From assembly GCF_003852515.1 (NCBI RefSeq), contig NZ_QAJK01000037.1, positions 1-64,000 of the forward strand: a stretch of 64,000 nucleotides of DNA, read 5' to 3'. This document shows positions 25,626 to 35,538 of the stretch, one piece after another; positions within the stretch are counted from its first letter, which is position 1, and the number at the start of each line of letters is the position of its first letter. The notes under the pieces are model-generated. The model ran no database searches. It saw only the letters and a list, made by a program, of their open reading frames with translations, and had not been told where the DNA came from. Both the position numbers and the translations under genes were made by a program. This stretch comes from Variovorax sp. KBW07. Its GTDB lineage: Bacteria > Pseudomonadota > Gammaproteobacteria > Burkholderiales > Burkholderiaceae_C.

Positions 25626-26654
25626 ATGGCTGCCTCCCGCCCCCGCCGCACGCTGCCCGTGCGCGGGCTGGTGGGACGAGGCAGCAGCGAGGTAGAGCCG
25701 CAGGACGAGGGCTCGCTCCCCTCGGAGCCCGTTCCCGACTCTTCCGCTGGTGACATCGCGCCGCCCAATGGCGCGTTGGCCGAACTGATCGGCGGCGAGG
25801 GCGCCGATGCTCTGACCATCTACCTGCGCCAGGTCCGGCGTACCGAGCTCTTCACGCCCGCCGAGGAATACCAGGCGGCATGCGCCGCGCGCGCCGGCGA
25901 TTTCGCGGCACGGCAATCGATGATCGAGCACAACCTGCGGCTCGTGGTCAACATTGCCAAGAGCTATCTCGGGCGCGGCGTGCCACTGTCGGACCTCATC
26001 GAAGAGGGCAATCTCGGGCTGATGCATGCCATCACCAAGTTCGAGCCCGAACGCGGTTTTCGTTTTTCCACGTATGCAACCTGGTGGATTCGCCAGTCGG
26101 TCGAACGCGCGGTCATGACGCAGGCGCGCGCGATCCGGTTGCCGGTTCACGTGGTGCGTGAACTGCAGCAGGTATTGCGGGCGCGCCGAACACTGGAAAG
26201 CGATGCCGAATTTCTTGCCCACCGCCCCGACGGCGTGCGCGTGGAAGACATCGCCGCGCTGCTCGGCCGCGACGTGCAGGCGGTGGCCGATCTGCTGGCG
26301 CTTTCCGAGGCGCCGCGCTCGCTGGACGCCGGCGATGCGCGTGGAGAAGAAGGGGGCTTCACCCTGGCCGACACCGTGGCGTCGGACGACGAGCAGGGCA
26401 ATCCGACGGGCGTGACGCAGGCGCACGAGGTGGAGCGCCTGCTCGACCAGTGGGTCCATGCCCTCGATGCACGCGAACGCGAGGTGCTGGAGGGGCGCTA
26501 TGGCCTGCACGACCGCGAGCCCGAAACGCTGGAGGTGCTGAGCGTTCGCCTGGGCCTCACGCGTGAGCGTGTGAGGCAAATCCAGAACGAGGCCCTCGCC
26601 AAGATGCGCAGGCACCTGGTGCGCTCCGGCGTTGGCCGCGACGCGCTGTTCTAG
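25626..26654 (+). CDS. rpoS: RNA polymerase sigma factor RpoS
   Basis: 342-aa stationary-phase and general stress sigma factor. Region 1.2 ([17 protein letters not shown]), region 2 ([20 protein letters not shown], then [19 protein letters not shown] for -10 recognition), region 3, and region 4 ([19 protein letters not shown]) are all present. The N-terminal 45 residues are Pro/Ser/Glu-rich and variable. Starts five bases after the nlpD stop; an extra promoter inside nlpD, as in enterics, is possible but not shown. Confidence 0.97.
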   Translation: MAASRPRRTLPVRGLVGRGSSEVEPQDEGSLPSEPVPDSSAGDIAPPNGALAELIGGEGADALTIYLRQVRRTELFTPAEEYQAACAARAGDFAARQSMIEHNLRLVVNIAKSYLGRGVPLSDLIEEGNLGLMHAITKFEPERGFRFSTYATWWIRQSVERAVMTQARAIRLPVHVVRELQQVLRARRTLESDAEFLAHRPDGVRVEDIAALLGRDVQAVADLLALSEAPRSLDAGDARGEEGGFTLADTVASDDEQGNPTGVTQAHEVERLLDQWVHALDAREREVLEGRYGLHDREPETLEVLSVRLGLTRERVRQIQNEALAKMRRHLVRSGVGRDALF

Positions 26655-26719
26655 CGGCCAGAGCGAACAACGCGCACCGCCCCGCCGGACGGTCCCGGCC
26701 GCGCTGAGACAATCGGGGG

Positions 26720-28156
26720 ATGACGGAACCCATCGAAGACAAGAAAACCCCCACGAATCCCGGCGAAGAATGGCTGCAGGTCGAGTCGCTCGACCTCGAT
26801 GCGCAAGGCGTTGCGCACAAGGCAGACGGCATGGTCGTCTTCATCGAAGGTGCATTGCCTTTCGAGGAAGTGCAGTTCAACGTTCATCGGCGCAAGAACA
26901 ACTGGGAGCAAGGCACGGTCACGACCATCCGGCGTGAATCGTCGCAGCGGGTGCGCCCGGGCTGCCCGCATTTCGGCCTCCATACGGGCGCTTGCGGCGG
27001 CTGCAAGATGCAGCACTTGGACGCGGCGGCCCAGGTGGCCGTGAAACAGCGTGCGCTCGAAGACAACCTGTGGCACCTGGGCAAGGTACGCCCCGAAAAC
27101 GTCTTGCGGCCGCTCGAAGGGCCGGCATGGCACTACCGCTACCGCGCGCGGCTGTCGGTGCGCCACGTGGTCAAGAAAGGCACGGTGCTGATCGGCTTTC
27201 ACGAGCGCAAGAGCCGCTACCTTGCCGACATGCAGGTGTGCCCGGTGTTGCCGAAGCAGGTCAGCAACATGCTGATGCCGCTGCGGGCGCTGATCGGCTC
27301 CATGGACGCGCGCGAGACCTGTCCGCAGATCGAGCTGGCCTGCGGCGATGCACCGGGCTCCACGGCGCTCGGAACCATCGCGCTGGTGCTCCGGCACCTG
27401 GAGCCGCTGTCGGCTGCCGACATCGACCGCCTGAAGGCTTTTGCGGCCGCCAACGAGGGGGTTCAGTGGTGGCTGCAGGCCAAGGGGCCGGAAACCGTGA
27501 AGCTGCTGGAAGAGGGCGGCACGCCGCTGGCGTACCGGCTGCCCGAATTCGGCGTCACCATGCCGTTCAAGCCCACCGACTTCACGCAGGTCAATCCGCA
27601 CATCAACCGGGCGCTGGTCGGCAAGGCGCTGCGCCTGCTCGACGTGCAGCCCGAAGAGCGGGTGATCGACTGGTTCTGCGGCCTGGGCAACTTCACCCTG
27701 CCGTTGGCCAGCCGCGCGCGCGAGGTGCTGGGCATCGAGGGCAGCGACACGCTGGTGGCGCGCGCCACGGACAACTTCAAGAAGAACCAGCCTGCCACGA
27801 GCGACCGGCGTGCGTTGTCCGATACCAGGTTCGTGGCACGCAATCTGTTCGAGATGACGCCGGCCATGCTGGTCGCCGATGGCAGCGCCGACAAATGGCT
27901 GGTCGACCCGCCGCGCGAAGGCGCCTTTGCTCTTGCCAAGGCCATGGCCGATCTGCATCAACAGCCCGAGTTGCGCACCGATGGCTGGACGCCGCCGAAG
28001 CGCATCGTCTACGTGAGCTGCAATCCATCGACGCTGGCACGCGACGCCGGGTTGCTGGTGCATCAGGCGGGCTACCGCTGCACTTTCGCGGGGGTGGTCA
28101 ACATGTTCCCGCACACGGCGCACGTCGAGTCGATTGCGGTGTTCGAGCTGGAATGA
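26720..28156 (+). CDS. rlmD: 23S rRNA (uracil-1939-C5)-methyltransferase RlmD
   Basis: 478-aa SAM enzyme. An N-terminal TRAM domain ([14 protein letters not shown]) is followed by iron-sulphur cysteines in [17 protein letters not shown] and VCPVLP, then the methyltransferase with [14 protein letters not shown] and the catalytic [12 protein letters not shown]. The length and order fit RlmD better than the related RlmC or TrmA, which lack the cluster or TRAM domain. Follows rpoS by 65 bases and may share its transcript. Confidence 0.95.
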   Translation: MTEPIEDKKTPTNPGEEWLQVESLDLDAQGVAHKADGMVVFIEGALPFEEVQFNVHRRKNNWEQGTVTTIRRESSQRVRPGCPHFGLHTGACGGCKMQHLDAAAQVAVKQRALEDNLWHLGKVRPENVLRPLEGPAWHYRYRARLSVRHVVKKGTVLIGFHERKSRYLADMQVCPVLPKQVSNMLMPLRALIGSMDARETCPQIELACGDAPGSTALGTIALVLRHLEPLSAADIDRLKAFAAANEGVQWWLQAKGPETVKLLEEGGTPLAYRLPEFGVTMPFKPTDFTQVNPHINRALVGKALRLLDVQPEERVIDWFCGLGNFTLPLASRAREVLGIEGSDTLVARATDNFKKNQPATSDRRALSDTRFVARNLFEMTPAMLVADGSADKWLVDPPREGAFALAKAMADLHQQPELRTDGWTPPKRIVYVSCNPSTLARDAGLLVHQAGYRCTFAGVVNMFPHTAHVESIAVFELE

Positions 28157-28159
28157 GAA

Positions 28160-28179
28160 AAGGGCCCCTCGGGGCCCTT
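28160..28179 (+). terminator. Probable terminator of rlmD
   Basis: Strong stem AAGGGCCCC / GGGGCCCTT directly after the stop codon; the T run is weak (TTGCTCTTTG). Confidence 0.6.
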
Positions 28180-28203
28180 GCTCTTTGTCGGTAAATCGCT
28201 TGC

Positions 28204-28905
28204 TCAGTCGCGCTCGCCGCCGAAGATACCCAGCAGGGCCAGCAGGCTCTGGAAGACATTGAACAGGTCGAGGTACAGGGCCAGCGTGGCGCTGATGTAG
28301 TTGGTTTCGCCGCCGTCCATGATCTGCTTCAGGTCATAGAGCATGTAGGCGGAGAAGATGCCGATGGCAGCCACCGAGATGACCAGCATGCCGGTGCTCG
28401 AGCCGACGAACACGTTGATGACGGCGCCGAGCATCAGCACCAGTGCGCCGACGAACAGGAACTTGCCCATGCCCGACAGGTCGCGCTTGATGACGGTGGC
28501 CAGCGAGGCCATCACGAAGAACACGCCGGCGGTGCCGCCGAAGGCCGTCATGATGAGTTCGGAGCCGTTCTTGAAGCCGAGCACCATCGCGATGAGGCGC
28601 GACAGCATCAGGCCCATGAAGAAGGTGAAGGCCAGCAGCACGGGCACGCCGGCGGCGGAATTCTTCGTCTTCTCGATGGCGAACATGAAGCCGAAGGCGC
28701 CGCCCAAAAAGACGATGAGGCCGAGCCCGCCCGTGAGCGAACGGGTGATGCCGGTGCTGACGCCGACCCAGGCGCCCAGCACGGTGGGCAGCAGGCTCAG
28801 GGCCAGCAGCCAGTAGGTATTGCGCAGCACGCGCTGGCGGTCGGCTTGGGCCAGCGTCTGGCCGTAGCCGGTAGAGGTTTCGAGAGTGGTAACGCGGTCG
28901 TTCAT
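28204..28905 (-). CDS. Bax inhibitor-1 / YccA-family membrane protein
   Basis: 233-aa inner-membrane protein with seven hydrophobic helices and the BI-1 pattern, including the charged C-terminal YDLKQIMDGG in the last loop. A hydrophilic N-terminal tail of 30 residues precedes helix 1. The start MNDRVTTLET at 28905 has GGAGC seven bases upstream. Bacterial members are linked to proton/calcium leak or FtsH interaction; the role here is not known. Divergent from the next gene. Confidence 0.92.
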   Translation of the reverse strand: MNDRVTTLETSTGYGQTLAQADRQRVLRNTYWLLALSLLPTVLGAWVGVSTGITRSLTGGLGLIVFLGGAFGFMFAIEKTKNSAAGVPVLLAFTFFMGLMLSRLIAMVLGFKNGSELIMTAFGGTAGVFFVMASLATVIKRDLSGMGKFLFVGALVLMLGAVINVFVGSSTGMLVISVAAIGIFSAYMLYDLKQIMDGGETNYISATLALYLDLFNVFQSLLALLGIFGGERD

Positions 28906-29071
28906 GGCCGGAGCTCCTGTGGTTGCTGCAATCACGCAGTTGGGGCGCATTCTAGGGGGCTGCAAGAGCAGGGTATCTGAAAGACCGTAGCAGGGGTGTT
29001 CCCAAGCGCTGCAGGCACCTCTGGCGACATGGCCGTTATGCTGTCGGGTTTTTACGCAACCAGAGCGCACC

Positions 29072-29479
29072 ATGAAGACCAAATCATTCCTCGAACTCTC
29101 CGACGTCAAGGCCATTGCAGCAGCAGCGGAAGCCGAGGCTCTCAAGAACAACTGGGCCGTGACCATCGCCATCTCGGACGACGCCGGCAACCTGCTCTGG
29201 CTGCAGCGCCTGGACGGTGCAGCGGCGCTGTCTTCGCACATCGCTCCCGCCAAGGCGCACACGGCCGCCATGGGCCGGCGCGAAAGCAAGGTCTATGAAG
29301 ACATCATCAACGGCGGCCGCACGGCATTCCTGACGGCGCCCGCGGTGCAGGGCCTGCTCGAAGGCGGCGTGCCGATCGTGAAGGACGGCCATGTGATCGG
29401 CGCCGTGGGCGTGAGCGGCGTGAAGTCGAACGAAGACGCGCAGATCGCCAAGGCAGGCATCGCGGCCCTCGGCCTCTGA
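29072..29479 (+). CDS. GlcG/HbpS-family haem-binding-like protein
   Basis: 135-aa single-domain protein of the GlcG/HbpS family, which includes haem-sensing and cobalamin-pathway proteins. The family core NWAVTIAISDDAGNLLWLQR and GGVPIVKDGHVIGAVGVSG is complete. No signal peptide, so it is cytoplasmic. It is monocistronic with a strong terminator, and lies just left of the iron-uptake block, which makes a haem link possible but unproved. Confidence 0.88.
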   Translation: MKTKSFLELSDVKAIAAAAEAEALKNNWAVTIAISDDAGNLLWLQRLDGAAALSSHIAPAKAHTAAMGRRESKVYEDIINGGRTAFLTAPAVQGLLEGGVPIVKDGHVIGAVGVSGVKSNEDAQIAKAGIAALGL

Positions 29480-29497
29480 GTTTTCCCGCCACAACGC

Positions 29498-29525
29498 AAA
29501 ACGCCGACTTCGAGGTCGGCGTTTT
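29498..29525 (+). terminator. Terminator of the GlcG-like gene
   Basis: Eleven-base stem AAAACGCCGAC / GTCGGCGTTTT around a six-base loop, 18 bases past the stop. Confidence 0.9.
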
Positions 29526-29583
29526 CGTTTGGCGGTGTTCAGCGTGAAAAAAAGCTTGGCTAGTCGGCGAACCGTTGGCTAGC

Positions 29584-29620
29584 AAAAAACGACCCTTCGG
29601 AGATGAATCTCCTTGAGTCG
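29584..29620 (-). terminator. Terminator of hemP
   Basis: On the minus strand, outer arms CGAC/GTCG and inner arms GGAGAT/ATCTCC form a hairpin followed by six T (29584-29589). It lies 40 bases past the hemP stop. Confidence 0.7.
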
Positions 29621-29659
29621 CCCCACGATGAAACTTGCGCGAGGGGCGGGCTGAATGAC

Positions 29660-29872
29660 CTACTTGGTCAGGATCAGCTTGCCGAGTTTGGTGGCTTGAA
29701 GCCGATAGAGCGAACCGTTGTGCATGATGCCCACGGTCTTGCTTCCCTTGAGAAGCTCCGTGCTTTCGACCATCGGCGCCGGACGCGTTGCCTGGATGGA
29801 CGCATGGCCGCCACCCGACTGGTCGAGCGAAGGATGGTTCAGAACAGAAAAGGCATTCGGTGTGGCTGGCAT
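29660..29872 (-). CDS. hemP: Hemin uptake protein HemP
   Basis: 70-aa member of the HemP/HmuP family. The core is complete: STELLKGSKTVGIMHNGSLY and then the signature LGKLILTK at the C terminus. In Burkholderiales and rhizobia this small protein is needed for expression of haem receptor genes and is Fur-controlled. A Fur box lies about 30 bases upstream of its start. The gene is downstream of exbD on the same strand but has its own promoter region and terminator. Confidence 0.93.
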   Translation of the reverse strand: MPATPNAFSVLNHPSLDQSGGGHASIQATRPAPMVESTELLKGSKTVGIMHNGSLYRLQATKLGKLILTK

Positions 29873-29903
29873 CTGGAGTTCCCTTATCGAAGCGATGAGT
29901 GAA

Positions 29904-29918
29904 TGATAATTGTTCTCA
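29904..29918. promoter_or_regulatory. Fur box upstream of hemP
   Basis: 7-1-7 repeat TGATAAT, T, GTTCTCA; five of seven pairs are symmetrical and both halves match the betaproteobacterial half-site TGANAAT. Located 32-46 bases before the hemP start. Confidence 0.75.
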
Positions 29919-29967
29919 ACAAGAAGTCAATCGCTGCGATCAACTTTTTTTTCTTGCGGTCACTTCA

Positions 29968-30381
29968 TTACTTCGAATCGGGCTCCGTGATGAAGCCGAT
30001 CTTGCGCACGCCGGCTTCGCGGGCTTCCGACATGGCCTTGGCCACGCGCTCGTAGCGCACAGCCTTGTCGCCGCGGATGTGCAGTTCGGGCTGCGGTTCC
30101 TTGGCGGCTTCGGCGGCCAGTCGGTTCGGCAGCTCGCTGTCTTCGATTTTCTGTTCGTTCCAGTAGTAGGCGCCGTCGGCCGTGACGCTGAACAAAATGT
30201 TCTGCGGCTTCGGCTGCTCGGGCTCGCTGGTGGCGCGCGGCAGGTCGATGTTGACGGCGTGCTTCATCACCGGCACGGTGATGATGAAGATGATCAGGAG
30301 CACCAGCATGACGTCGACCAGCGGCGTCATGTTGATCTCGTTCATCACCTCATCGGGTTCGTCTTGCGTTCCGAAAGCCAT
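29968..30381 (-). CDS. exbD: Energy transducer ExbD
   Basis: 137-aa inner-membrane subunit of the TonB motor. A short cytoplasmic tail precedes one helix, NMTPLVDVMLVLLIIFIIT, with the proton-channel Asp23, followed by a periplasmic domain. Forms a complex with ExbB and TonB, both encoded just upstream (exbB five bases away) on the same strand. Confidence 0.96.
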   Translation of the reverse strand: MAFGTQDEPDEVMNEINMTPLVDVMLVLLIIFIITVPVMKHAVNIDLPRATSEPEQPKPQNILFSVTADGAYYWNEQKIEDSELPNRLAAEAAKEPQPELHIRGDKAVRYERVAKAMSEAREAGVRKIGFITEPDSK

Positions 30382-30386
30382 GATGC

Positions 30387-31103
<717 letters not shown>

Positions 31104-31125
31104 ACGAAGTTGCTCCAGAGAAAAA

Positions 31126-31836
31126 TTAATTCAAGACGTAGTTGACGGGGGCGTCATAGGACATGGCCTGCACCACGCCGTTGACCTTGCCGGGCACGAA
31201 CCGGCACTTGAGGATGTATTCGACAGCGGCCTCGTCGAGGCGATCGAAGCCGCTGGATTTCTTGACTTCGGCGCTCTTGGGCAGGCCGTCGACGCCGACC
31301 AGCACCCGAACGATGACCTTGCCCTGTTCGCCGAGCCGCTTGCTCATGGCGGGGTAGGTTGCCTTGGGGTTCTGCAGGTAGTCGGCGTTGCTCGAGGGCA
31401 ATTGCACCGCGGGCGGTGCCGGAGGTGCCGGCGGCGGTGCGGGGGGCGCTGGCGGAGCGGGAGGTGCCGGTGGCGTTGCCGGAGGTGGCGGCTCCGTCGT
31501 GCCCACGGGGGCCTGCGGCGCGGGCGTGGGCTTCGGTTCGCGAATGGCTTGCGGCCGCGGAGGCGGCGGCGCCTTGCTCACCTTGGGCTGGGGCGGCGGC
31601 GGTGGGGGCGGAGGAGGGTCGGCCTTGGGCTTGGGCGGCTCGACGAACTGGCTCAGTATTTCGACGGGAATCACCACTTCGGCGGCGCGGCGCAGCAATC
31701 CGCTTTGCAGCGCCCAGAGCGCGGCGCCGTGAAACAGGATGACGCTGCCGGCAATGACGGCAGTACGCGAGAGGCCGAGGACGGAAGGGGGGGGAGCAAA
31801 GCGGTCAGACACGATCAACCATTCGAGTGCGGGCAC
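31126..31836 (-). CDS. tonB: TonB energy-transducing protein
   Basis: 236-aa periplasm-spanning protein coupling proton-motive force to outer-membrane receptors. N-terminal anchor (TAVIAGSVILFHGAALWAL, about 25-45), a long Pro-rich rod (about 65-150, with Pro-Lys then Pro-Ala repeats) and the C-terminal TonB domain (YPAMSKRLGEQGKVIVRVLV to the end). First of tonB-exbB-exbD; probably co-transcribed from the bfd promoter. It energises the haem receptor encoded at 40.9 kb. Confidence 0.94.
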   Translation of the reverse strand: MPALEWLIVSDRFAPPPSVLGLSRTAVIAGSVILFHGAALWALQSGLLRRAAEVVIPVEILSQFVEPPKPKADPPPPPPPPPQPKVSKAPPPPRPQAIREPKPTPAPQAPVGTTEPPPPATPPAPPAPPAPPAPPPAPPAPPAVQLPSSNADYLQNPKATYPAMSKRLGEQGKVIVRVLVGVDGLPKSAEVKKSSGFDRLDEAAVEYILKCRFVPGKVNGVVQAMSYDAPVNYVLN

Positions 31837-31878
31837 GACGGAACGTACCCCGATTGCAGCAAAACCGCTACGACGACA

Positions 31879-31953
31879 TTACTTGTGAAAAATCCACCAG
31901 ACCGATCCTGCGACCAGGATCAGGCTGCCGCCGAGTGCCGAGACGAGTTCCAT
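31879..31953 (-). CDS. Possible 24-residue single-helix membrane peptide
   Basis: Short frame reading MELVSALGGSLILVAGSVWW then IFHK and a stop. The hydrophobic core and terminal His-Lys look like a tiny inner-membrane peptide. GGAAAG and AAGG lie 8-15 bases upstream of the ATG on the minus strand. Its 5' part overlaps the last codons of bfd in another frame, and tonB starts 42 bases after it. No family known to me; it may be real or a chance frame in a short gap. Confidence 0.4.
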   Translation of the reverse strand: MELVSALGGSLILVAGSVWWIFHK

Positions 31954-32192
31954 GCCTTGCTTTCCTTGATGGAGTTGGCAAGCTGGATCGCTCTCGGACC
32001 CGTTTCGCAATTCAAGGCGGCGACCGGGTGCGAAGCGCTGCACTGCGCGACGATATCGCGCGCACAGCCTTCACACTGGCCACATTGGGTGGCCACGCCG
32101 AGCTCGAATTGCACTTCGTCGAAAGTCATGCCCGCCCGCACATGACGTGCGATTTCGCGGTCGGAGACTCGGCGGCAGACGCAAACGATCAT
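31920..32192 (-). CDS. bfd: Bacterioferritin-associated ferredoxin Bfd
   Basis: 90-aa [2Fe-2S] protein that reduces bacterioferritin to release iron. MIVCVCRRVSDREI supplies Cys4 and Cys6, and ATQCGQCEGCARDIV the second cysteine pair. Family core is about 65 residues; the C-terminal 25 residues are an Ala/Ser/Lys tail of no known use. Bfd genes are typically Fur-repressed. It lies upstream of tonB and away from bfr (37.8 kb). Confidence 0.93.
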   Translation of the reverse strand: MIVCVCRRVSDREIARHVRAGMTFDEVQFELGVATQCGQCEGCARDIVAQCSASHPVAALNCETGPRAIQLANSIKESKAWNSSRHSAAA

Positions 32193-32233
32193 GGCTGTGA
32201 AAGCGGCAGTTGGCTGGCTGTTGGATGTGATTC

Positions 32234-32263
32234 ATTATAAATAAGAATCCATCGCATTTGCAA
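32234..32263 (-). promoter_or_regulatory. Promoter of bfd (and probably tonB-exbBD)
   Basis: On the minus strand, TTGCAA, an 18-base spacer and a perfect TATAAT lie about 45 bases upstream of the bfd start. The region is AT-rich and may overlap a Fur site, but no clear 7-1-7 repeat is visible. Confidence 0.6.
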
Positions 32264-32313
32264 TAACCATGGTGTTACTGGCTAATTCAGCGCCAAGGCC
32301 CATTTTTCAGCGG

Positions 32314-32994
32314 TTAGACCTCCGACCAGAGCCTCAGCAGGTTGTGATAGTGGCCCGCCAGCGCCACCGTTTCCTCGCACTCGCCCAGGCGGGCGCGCAG
32401 TTTCTGGATGTTCTGGTCGAGCTCGAACAGCATGCTGCGCTGCTGGTCGTTGCGCACCATGCTCTGCAGCCAGAAGAAAGAACACACCCGCGCCCCGCGC
32501 GTCACCGGGTGAACGCGGTGCAGGCTGCTGGCCGGGTAAAGAATGAGGTCGCCGGCCGGAAGCTTCACTTCGTGCGAGCCGTAGGTGTCGATCACCTCGA
32601 GTTCGCCGCCGTCGTAGTCGTCCGGGTCGCACAGGAACAGCGTGCAAGACAGGTCGGTTCTCAGCTGCTGGCCGCTCCCCGGCAGCGAGCGCACCGCGCC
32701 GTCGACATGAACGCCGTAATGCTCGCCGCCCTCGTAGCTGTTGAACAGCGGCGGCACAAAACGCGAAGGCAGCGCCGCCGAGAAGAACAGCGCGTTCCGG
32801 GCCAGCGCGGCGAGCACCACGCTGCCGAGTTCGCGCCCAACGGCCGATTGTTCCGGCAACTGGCGATTGCGCTTGACCTGCGCACCCTGGTCGCCGACCG
32901 TCTCGCGGCCATCGATCCACTGGGTGGCGGCCAGCGCCGCGCGCATTTCGCGCACCTGGGTGGGACTGAGCACATCAGGCACATGCAGCATCAT
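32314..32994 (-). CDS. PKHD-type Fe(II)/2-oxoglutarate hydroxylase (PiuC/YbiX family)
   Basis: 226-aa oxygenase of the PKHD family. Iron ligands are His-x-Asp in YGVHVDGA and the distal His in [14 protein letters not shown], with the 2-oxoglutarate Arg nearby. Members such as PiuC and YbiX are iron-starvation induced and sit beside siderophore receptors; the protein substrate is unknown. Placed between the diflavin reductase and bfd on the same strand, within the iron block. Confidence 0.92.
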   Translation of the reverse strand: MMLHVPDVLSPTQVREMRAALAATQWIDGRETVGDQGAQVKRNRQLPEQSAVGRELGSVVLAALARNALFFSAALPSRFVPPLFNSYEGGEHYGVHVDGAVRSLPGSGQQLRTDLSCTLFLCDPDDYDGGELEVIDTYGSHEVKLPAGDLILYPASSLHRVHPVTRGARVCSFFWLQSMVRNDQQRSMLFELDQNIQKLRARLGECEETVALAGHYHNLLRLWSEV

Positions 32995-33103
32995 TTTTCA
33001 GAAACTCCGCAAAAGAAAAGGCCCCGGTTTTGGCAGGGACTCGAGTGTCGCACCGCACCGGGTTTCCCCGGCGGGCTCAAAGGCGATCAGAAAACTGGCG
33101 AGC

Positions 33104-33128
33104 GCGTTCCGGGGTGTGCCCGGAACGC
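33104..33128 (-). terminator. Strong hairpin after the diflavin reductase gene
   Basis: Ten-base perfect arms GCGTTCCGGG / CCCGGAACGC seven bases past the stop codon. No immediate T run, so it may be an mRNA-stabilising or weak termination hairpin. Confidence 0.45.
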
Positions 33129-33134
33129 TGGGTA

Positions 33135-34505
33135 TCAGTAGACGTCGCGACGGTAGCGCCCGGTCGTCGATAGCTCGCTCCAAAGTGCTTCGCCGGCCAC
33201 CTGGCGCAGGGCGGCGTCGACGCCCGATGCCATGCCCTGGAGGCTGCCGCATACGTAGACGGCCGCGCCGTTGCGCAGCCAATCCTTCAGCGTGTCGGCC
33301 GACTGCAGCAGCCTGTGCTGTACATAGAAGCGCTCCGGCTGGTCGCGCGAGAACACCATGTCGAGCCGCTGCAGCACGCCATCGGCCTGCCAGGCTTCTA
33401 TTTCGTCGCGGTAGAGAAAATCGTGCGCCGCCTGGCGTTCGCCGAACACCAGCCAGTTGTCGTGCCTCCCCGCCGCGGCGCGTGCGCGCAGATGGGCGCG
33501 CAGGCCGGCCAGCCCGGTGCCGTTGCCGATGAGGATCAGCGGTCGCGATTCGTTGCCGTCTAGACGAAAGCCCCGGTGCGGCCGCAGGCGCAAGGCCACG
33601 GTGTCCCCGACTGAAAGCGTGGAGCTGAGCAGGCCCGAGGCGCTGCCCAGCGTGCCGTCGGGATGCTGCTCCTGCCGAACGAGCAGCTGCAACTCGCCGT
33701 CGGTGGGCAGCGAGGAGATCGAGTAGTCGCGCGGGCGTGTGGGGTCGCTTGCAACGGCAATCTGCACCAGATCGCCCGAGGCCCAATGCGGCATCGCGCC
33801 GGCGTGTGAAGGCACCAGGCCGAGATGAAAGACCGGGGCGCCCGCACTGCCAGCATTCAGCAACTCACGCGAGGCGAGCCGCCACTGTGCGAATGACGCT
33901 GCCTGCTCTTCCAGGCTGGATTCGAGGTCCGCTGCCGCACCCCATCGCGCGTGCCATTCGGCCAGCGCAGCGGGGTCGCTGTTGTCCACGTCGATGCGTT
34001 CGAATTCGCGAACAGCCCCCGCGGCATGCAGCCACGCATCGAGCGCGCGGCCGAAGCCGCAGAAGTTGGTGTACTGGCGATCACCCAGCGCGAGCACCGC
34101 GTAGCGCAGCGAGGCCAGCGCCGAAGGCGATCCCATCACCCGTTCTGCAAACACGCTGGCGCCATCGGGTGCATCGCCTTCGCCGTAGGTGCTCGCGACG
34201 AAGAGGGCGCGTTCCGTGCTCCCCAGCGTTGCGGCATCCAGGGCGTTCAGTTCCATCACCCGTGCTGGCGTGCCGGCGGCGTGCAGCCGGCGGGCGGTCT
34301 GCCAGGCGATGGCTTCGGCCTGGCCCGTCTGGCTGGCGAACAGCACCAGGGTCGAGGGTTGGCCGCCATTGCCAGAAAGCGCCGCGGCATCGCGCACCGC
34401 GGCTGTCTTTTGCCTGCGTGCGCGCAGGTAGATCGCCGCGCAGAGCGCCGCATAGGCTGCCACGGTGGAGCTTGCGCCCAGCGCGCGCCATGCAGCGTCG
34501 TTCAT
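33135..34505 (-). CDS. Membrane-anchored NADPH diflavin reductase (sulfite-reductase-flavoprotein-like)
   Basis: 456-aa protein. One N-terminal helix (about residues 6-26, VAAYAALCAAIYLRARR) anchors it. Then a flavodoxin FMN domain (LVLFASQTGQAEAIAW), an FAD domain (RDYSISSLPTDG) and an NADPH domain (LILIGNGTGLAGL, VYVCGSLQGMA) ending near an aromatic C terminus. It would pass electrons from cytoplasmic NADPH through FAD and FMN to a membrane partner. Overlaps apbE by four bases and closes the PepSY-DUF2271-DUF4198-apbE operon, so that partner is probably the PepSY protein. Confidence 0.88.
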   Translation of the reverse strand: MNDAAWRALGASSTVAAYAALCAAIYLRARRQKTAAVRDAAALSGNGGQPSTLVLFASQTGQAEAIAWQTARRLHAAGTPARVMELNALDAATLGSTERALFVASTYGEGDAPDGASVFAERVMGSPSALASLRYAVLALGDRQYTNFCGFGRALDAWLHAAGAVREFERIDVDNSDPAALAEWHARWGAAADLESSLEEQAASFAQWRLASRELLNAGSAGAPVFHLGLVPSHAGAMPHWASGDLVQIAVASDPTRPRDYSISSLPTDGELQLLVRQEQHPDGTLGSASGLLSSTLSVGDTVALRLRPHRGFRLDGNESRPLILIGNGTGLAGLRAHLRARAAAGRHDNWLVFGERQAAHDFLYRDEIEAWQADGVLQRLDMVFSRDQPERFYVQHRLLQSADTLKDWLRNGAAVYVCGSLQGMASGVDAALRQVAGEALWSELSTTGRYRRDVY

Positions 34506-35512
34506 GCCTGGCTTGGTGCGGGCCACGCGCGCGTGGTTCGCACGGCTGGCGATGCTGTTGGGCCGCGACTCACGAACAACGCGGCCACGCCGTGCTGCTC
34601 CGCAAAGTCGAATCCTTCGTCGGGGCCCAGCACCGTCAACACCGTGGCCAGTGCGTCGGCCTGCATGCACTCCGCATGCAGCACGGTGACGCTGGCCAGC
34701 GAATGCGCGGTCGGTTCACCGGTTCGCGGATCGATGGTGTGCGACCAGCTGCGCCCTTCATGCGCGCGCTGGTGCCAGCGGTCGCCCGACGTGGCGACGG
34801 CCATGTCGGCCAGCGCGATGCGCCGCGCGCCGGTCGGCTCGCTGTCTACCTGTATCTGCCACGGTTGTCCACCGGGGCGCCGGCCAATGCCTCGCAACTC
34901 TCCCCCGATTTCGAACAGAAGGTCGGGCAGGCCAAGTGCACGCAACGCGTCGACGCCATGATCGACCGCGAAACCCTTGGCGATGCCGGAGAGATCGAGC
35001 GCGATGCCGCCGGGCTGAAGCAGTGAGCCTTCGTCCGCATCGAAAGCGAGCCGTTGCCAGCCGACGCGTGCACGTGCGTCCGCCAACACTTGCGCGGCGG
35101 GAAGACCGCCGTCTTCTTGCGCGTCGGGCCCAAAGCCCCAACAGGCGATCAACGGGCCGACGGTCGGATCGATCGCGCCGCCGCTGGCCGCCGCCCAGCG
35201 CAGGGCACATGCCATCACTTGCGCGAACTCCCGTGCAAGCACATGGCGCGAGCCTGCGGGCGCGCGGTTGAAGCGGCCGATGTCTGAATCCACTTCCCAG
35301 TGGCTCATCTGCGCGACCACCCGTGCCAGCGCCGCATCGACGGCTTCCTGCACTTGCGCCAGCGGCAACATGCGCGGATTGTCGAAGCGCAGCGACCAGG
35401 TGGTGCCCATGGTCTGCCCACCCAAATGCTGCAATGTGGCGGGGTCGGCGCGGCGCGGAACGGCGGCGTTGGCATAGCCGCCGGCGCGCCAGGTGCTGAA
35501 CGAAATTCCCAA
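34502..35512 (-). CDS. apbE: FAD:protein FMN transferase ApbE
   Basis: 336-aa enzyme that links FMN through a phosphoester to Thr in exported redox proteins. GGQTMGTTWSLRF, the FAD-binding IALDLSGIAKGFAVD, the metal-site GGELRGIG and the late HTIDPRTGEP motif are complete. The only long start is a TTG at 35512; ATG at 35410 would begin at the GGQT motif and is an alternative. No clear signal peptide. The neighbouring DUF2271 protein carries the matching acceptor motif. Confidence 0.93.
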   Translation of the reverse strand: MGISFSTWRAGGYANAAVPRRADPATLQHLGGQTMGTTWSLRFDNPRMLPLAQVQEAVDAALARVVAQMSHWEVDSDIGRFNRAPAGSRHVLAREFAQVMACALRWAAASGGAIDPTVGPLIACWGFGPDAQEDGGLPAAQVLADARARVGWQRLAFDADEGSLLQPGGIALDLSGIAKGFAVDHGVDALRALGLPDLLFEIGGELRGIGRRPGGQPWQIQVDSEPTGARRIALADMAVATSGDRWHQRAHEGRSWSHTIDPRTGEPTAHSLASVTVLHAECMQADALATVLTVLGPDEGFDFAEQHGVAALFVSRGPTASPAVRTTRAWPAPSQA

Positions 35513-35538
35513 GGCTGCGGACTGTGTCGGGGTCTGCG

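Noticed and set aside
31388-31640. Glycine-rich plus-strand frame inside tonB
   Set aside because: It is the complement of the TonB proline-rich rod.
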